DNA of 64,000 nucleotides, from the NCBI GenBank assembly GCA_034766995.1, contig CM068318.1:4790001-4854000 (forward strand), given 5' to 3'. The notes under the pieces were generated by a model, which was not told the origin of the DNA, ran no database searches, and was given only the letters and a program-made list of their open reading frames with translations. A program made the translations under genes and the position numbers. Each line of letters begins with the position of its first letter. The stretch's first letter is position 1. Of this stretch, positions 61,141 to 64,000 are shown piece after piece. This DNA comes from Acanthacorydalis orientalis. Taxonomy: Eukaryota > Arthropoda > Insecta > Megaloptera > Corydalidae.

Positions 61141-61181
61141 TCTTTTATGTTTTATTTATGGTTCAGTTTATTGATTCATTA

Positions 61182-61183
<2 letters not shown>

Positions 61184-61246
<63 letters not shown>
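61184..61246. repeat. (TA)n
   Basis: About 55 bp plus GTATATATA. Confidence 0.95.
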
Positions 61247-61247
<1 letters not shown>

Positions 61248-61742
61248 AAGTTGAAAACCAAACATTCAAAAAAAAGAAATAGAAAATTAAACTCGAAGCT
61301 TCATTTTTATTTTCAAACACAGACTCTAGATTTCAATACATCCTTTACTTGAAACAATTATAGAAATGATTAACACCAGTTAAAATTCCATAATGGAGGT
61401 TGGATAGAATAGAAAATAATTTCATTCTGTGAATAAGAAAAAAAGAATAGAAATATTTAGTGATTGAACCATAAAGAGAAATATATGAATAGAATATTAT
61501 GGGAAACAGAAAACACTAAAATGAAAGAAGATGATGATTAACATATATTTTTTATTAAACCTTGACTGAATTTTTTATACACATTTGGTTTCAATGAGAA
61601 ACAATCTTAATACTATGATAAGTCAGATTTAATAGAAAAATAAGTACTTAATTAAGTATTAATAGATATTTTTCCAGATATCAGTCCATGATTACGATAA
61701 ATAAATGTTTAAATAAATTTCTTGACATTTATTCTTGAATCT

Positions 61743-61777
<35 letters not shown>

Positions 61778-62629
61778 TTTATTCATATATTCATATATTC
61801 ATATATTCATATATATATATATATATATGAATCTTCATTACTGTCATTGTCAGATTCTCTAAATTCCAATCCTTATATCTATCTGTAAATAACGTATATC
61901 CTATTGGTTAATAATATAGGTTTTATTATTTTAATTTTCTCTCCTTGCATAAGTGTCATAAGTAGGCAATATTTCAAACATCTTTATTTTCTCCACAAAT
62001 TTAATTCATTTCACGGTTTTATAGTATTTATTGACACAATAACAGTTTATTAGATCTTTAATTTCAATTATTTCAATAAAGAAGAGATTTTTATGCTCAA
62101 ATATGATGTTTTGGATAAAAAAAATATAACAAATATATAATTGAATACTCATAGAACCAACTTGTATAGACTCTGTGTGTAATAAATTGAAATAATTAGG
62201 AATTAAATTCAATATACTATGTACTTATTTTTCATTATCTATTTTATACTGGATGTGTATAAAATTTTAATAGATTTAATACATTTAAAGTAACTATTAA
62301 ATTAAATTTTCATTTTAGGGTGTAATTCAGAAAAATACTAAATAAACTTAGACAAGAAAACGAGTAATTATATTTATTTGTATTACTTGTTAAATTTATT
62401 GTTTCGATATTGATACTATAAAGAAATCAGATTGATGTGAGATTTGAAAAATGAAGAATAGTCGTTTAATAGAGTGAAGAATGAGTGTTGTAAGTTTTAA
62501 GCGATTTCAAAATTTAATTCACGGAGAATGAAATATCTAAGTTTGTTAAAAACAAGTATCGAATTTTCCAAAGAAAACAACTAATCACTATTCAACATTT
62601 TCAACATATTCTTGTCGAATAAATCAGAT
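61247..62629. other. AT-rich noncoding stretch
   Basis: One compound microsatellite. No gene is seen; the minus frame at 62006-62212 is anonymous. Confidence 0.4.
61746..61829. repeat. (TA)n with embedded ATTCATAT octamers
   Basis: TA run, CTTTT, then four ATTCATAT units (about 61781-61812), then TA again. Confidence 0.9.
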
Positions 62630-63065
62630 TATAAACTGACTGATGTTCGACCGAACGATATTCAGTATAGAGTCCAATTCGTTCTTTCTTATTCCATTTT
62701 CCTCTACATCTGAAGTCTACATATGCGCTCGGTCCGACCGGAATGCATGTTCAAACATATCGTGCACACATTTTCCAGCACGCCAGCAAATCTCCGCGAC
62801 GTAGCAGAAATTTTACGATCACGATTTTCGTAGGAGACACAACTACATCACTGCTGAGTGCGACACTACGATAATATTACCGAAGAGATGTCTTGCACTT
62901 CTTTGCACTCACGGTTTCGTTATACGTTTTAGTTTGGTCTCCATCAAAGACTACGAATGAACATTCAGTAAGGAGGTACATTGGCGTGGGATTTAGTAAA
63001 ATATCCGTTAATGCAGTTAAGAGTAAGAGCCATAAGATCATAAAACACTTGTATGGATATTCATG
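62630..63065. other. Balanced island
   Basis: Contains GCGCTCGGTCCGACCGGAAT (with CGGTCCGACCG, 4-bp arms CGGT/ACCG) and CCAGCACGCCAGCAAATCTC. An 81-codon + frame (62893-63138) begins at its end and passes into TA repeats. No recognised gene. Confidence 0.3.
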
Positions 63066-63075
63066 TGCATACCTG

Positions 63076-63097
63076 TATATATATATATATATATACT
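63076..63097. repeat. Short (TA)n
   Basis: About 20 bp. Confidence 0.8.
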
Positions 63098-63210
63098 TAC
63101 ATTTGTGTAAATTTTTTATTTATATATATATGATATAGAATATATAAAAAAGATTCTTGAAGAATAATTTTTTCACCATTAATAAAATTTTAAAGTATAA
63201 CAGATTTACA

Positions 63211-63220
63211 TTATATATGT

Positions 63221-63261
<41 letters not shown>

Positions 63262-63262
63262 G
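63211..63262. repeat. TA/TATG mixed repeat
   Basis: TA runs separated by regularly spaced GTATGTA words. Confidence 0.85.
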
Positions 63263-63629
63263 GAAAGGAGAAAATAAATCCCTAAACAACAACACATTTA
63301 AGAAAATGGCCTGAATAGGCTTATACAAAACAACGAATTAATTTTTACTTTCGTTTGCAATATAAATACTCGACAAGCTGTTTGCTAAGTATTTTTCCAG
63401 GATTTTTATTCGTTCCGTATTAAAAAAACGTATTTATATGAAACGATTGCGTTGTTCTCTACTGCAATATACAAAACATATTTGATTTCTTTTTTAATAT
63501 GTATGTTTGTTTATTAATGTATCATCAAAAGAATGTTGAATGTAGACCAAAATATCTTGTTTTCAAATTAAAACACGCTTTTTTCGTTCTGAATATTTTT
63601 TTACAATTTTAATACCTTTTCTTATTATA

Positions 63630-63630
<1 letters not shown>

Positions 63631-63661
<31 letters not shown>

Positions 63662-63678
63662 GAGAGAGAGAGAGAGAA
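63631..63678. repeat. (TA)n-(GA)n compound microsatellite
   Basis: TA to 63657, then AGAAAGAGAGAGAGAG. Confidence 0.9.
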
Positions 63679-64000
63679 TTAAAGTAGATATCGAATAATT
63701 GATACAAGTTCAGTTTTCAAATATTTAAAATCTGTTTTTTGTGTTTAAATTAATAATATTATTTATTTTATTCGATAAATATATCAGCAGTTAATTAAAT
63801 CTATATACAACGTAAATTAACTGTTTTGTATTATTTAAACTCTTTATATAGTAAATATACATTTTAATATAAAAAATATTACAAACTGTGAATTTAGTTC
63901 GGTTTCTAAATAAATGTGTATGTTAACGTGTAATATACATTGTCTTCATCTCATATCTTCTGTCTATAAAGATTTTGTAAATTTAACTTGATGATAAATA

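Larger units (their letters stand above)
63066..64000. other. AT-rich end of window
   Basis: Microsatellites only. Confidence 0.4.

Noticed and set aside
60864..61352. 162-codon plus frame with a hydrophobic segment
   Set aside because: Runs into a TA tract, no family similarity; kept only as part of the island description.

Overview
This window reads as nuclear DNA of an AT-rich insect, and I infer Hymenoptera with moderate confidence. The reasons are long A/T-dominated tracts with about 50 (TA)n microsatellites, CpG that is not depleted in the GC-richer patches, and decayed mariner and non-LTR (LINE) relics of insect type. No bacterial operons, rRNA, tRNA or CRISPR array is visible. No host protein-coding gene could be recognised on either strand. 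Most open frames are either read-through of (TA)n as Tyr-Ile repeats or short chance frames, so I annotate the 64 kb as a gene desert or, more likely, the inside of one or more very long introns.

The best evidence for a long intron is at 17417-17451 on the + strand. A CTAAT branch point, an uninterrupted pyrimidine tract and CAG|GTAAGT form a complete juxtaposed 3'/5' splice site. This is the structure of a recursive-splicing (ratchet) point, which in insects occurs in long introns. If it is real, the host gene runs on the + strand and extends beyond both ends of the window.

Layout: AT-rich filler alternates with some twenty islands of 0.2-1.1 kb with balanced or CpG-rich composition: near 3.85-4.5, 11.7-12.3, 14.4-14.7, 18.8-19.2, 20.5-21.7, 25.6-26.0, 28.1-28.5, 30.8-31.3, 32.6-33.35, 37.5-37.9, 39.0-39.6, 41.3-41.9, 43.1-43.6, 45.3-45.7, 46.7-46.9, 48.2-48.4, 49.9-50.4, 51.4-52.1, 53.8-54.2, 58.8-59.3, 60.4-61.1 and 62.6-63.1 kb. 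A few contain transposon relics (41.3 kb). Several contain clean dyads and homeodomain-type sites and are the best candidates for conserved enhancers or unannotated noncoding exons.

Mobile DNA: the C-terminal part of a jockey-type LINE ORF2 (36.5-37.0 kb, minus); a decayed LINE reverse transcriptase (41.34-41.84 kb, plus); a mariner transposase C-terminus (27.07-27.27 kb, minus, frameshifted); a complete 281-bp mariner-end MITE (40008-40288) plus a related solo end (22463); a small MITE family starting GGTGATTCAATTTAGGCTT (44.19, 54.28 and 58.02 kb); and a degenerate family with TTTCACAAATGAATT-like inverted ends in at least eight places. Striking hairpins lie at 14595, 29415, 33244, 34569, 58083 and 60633.
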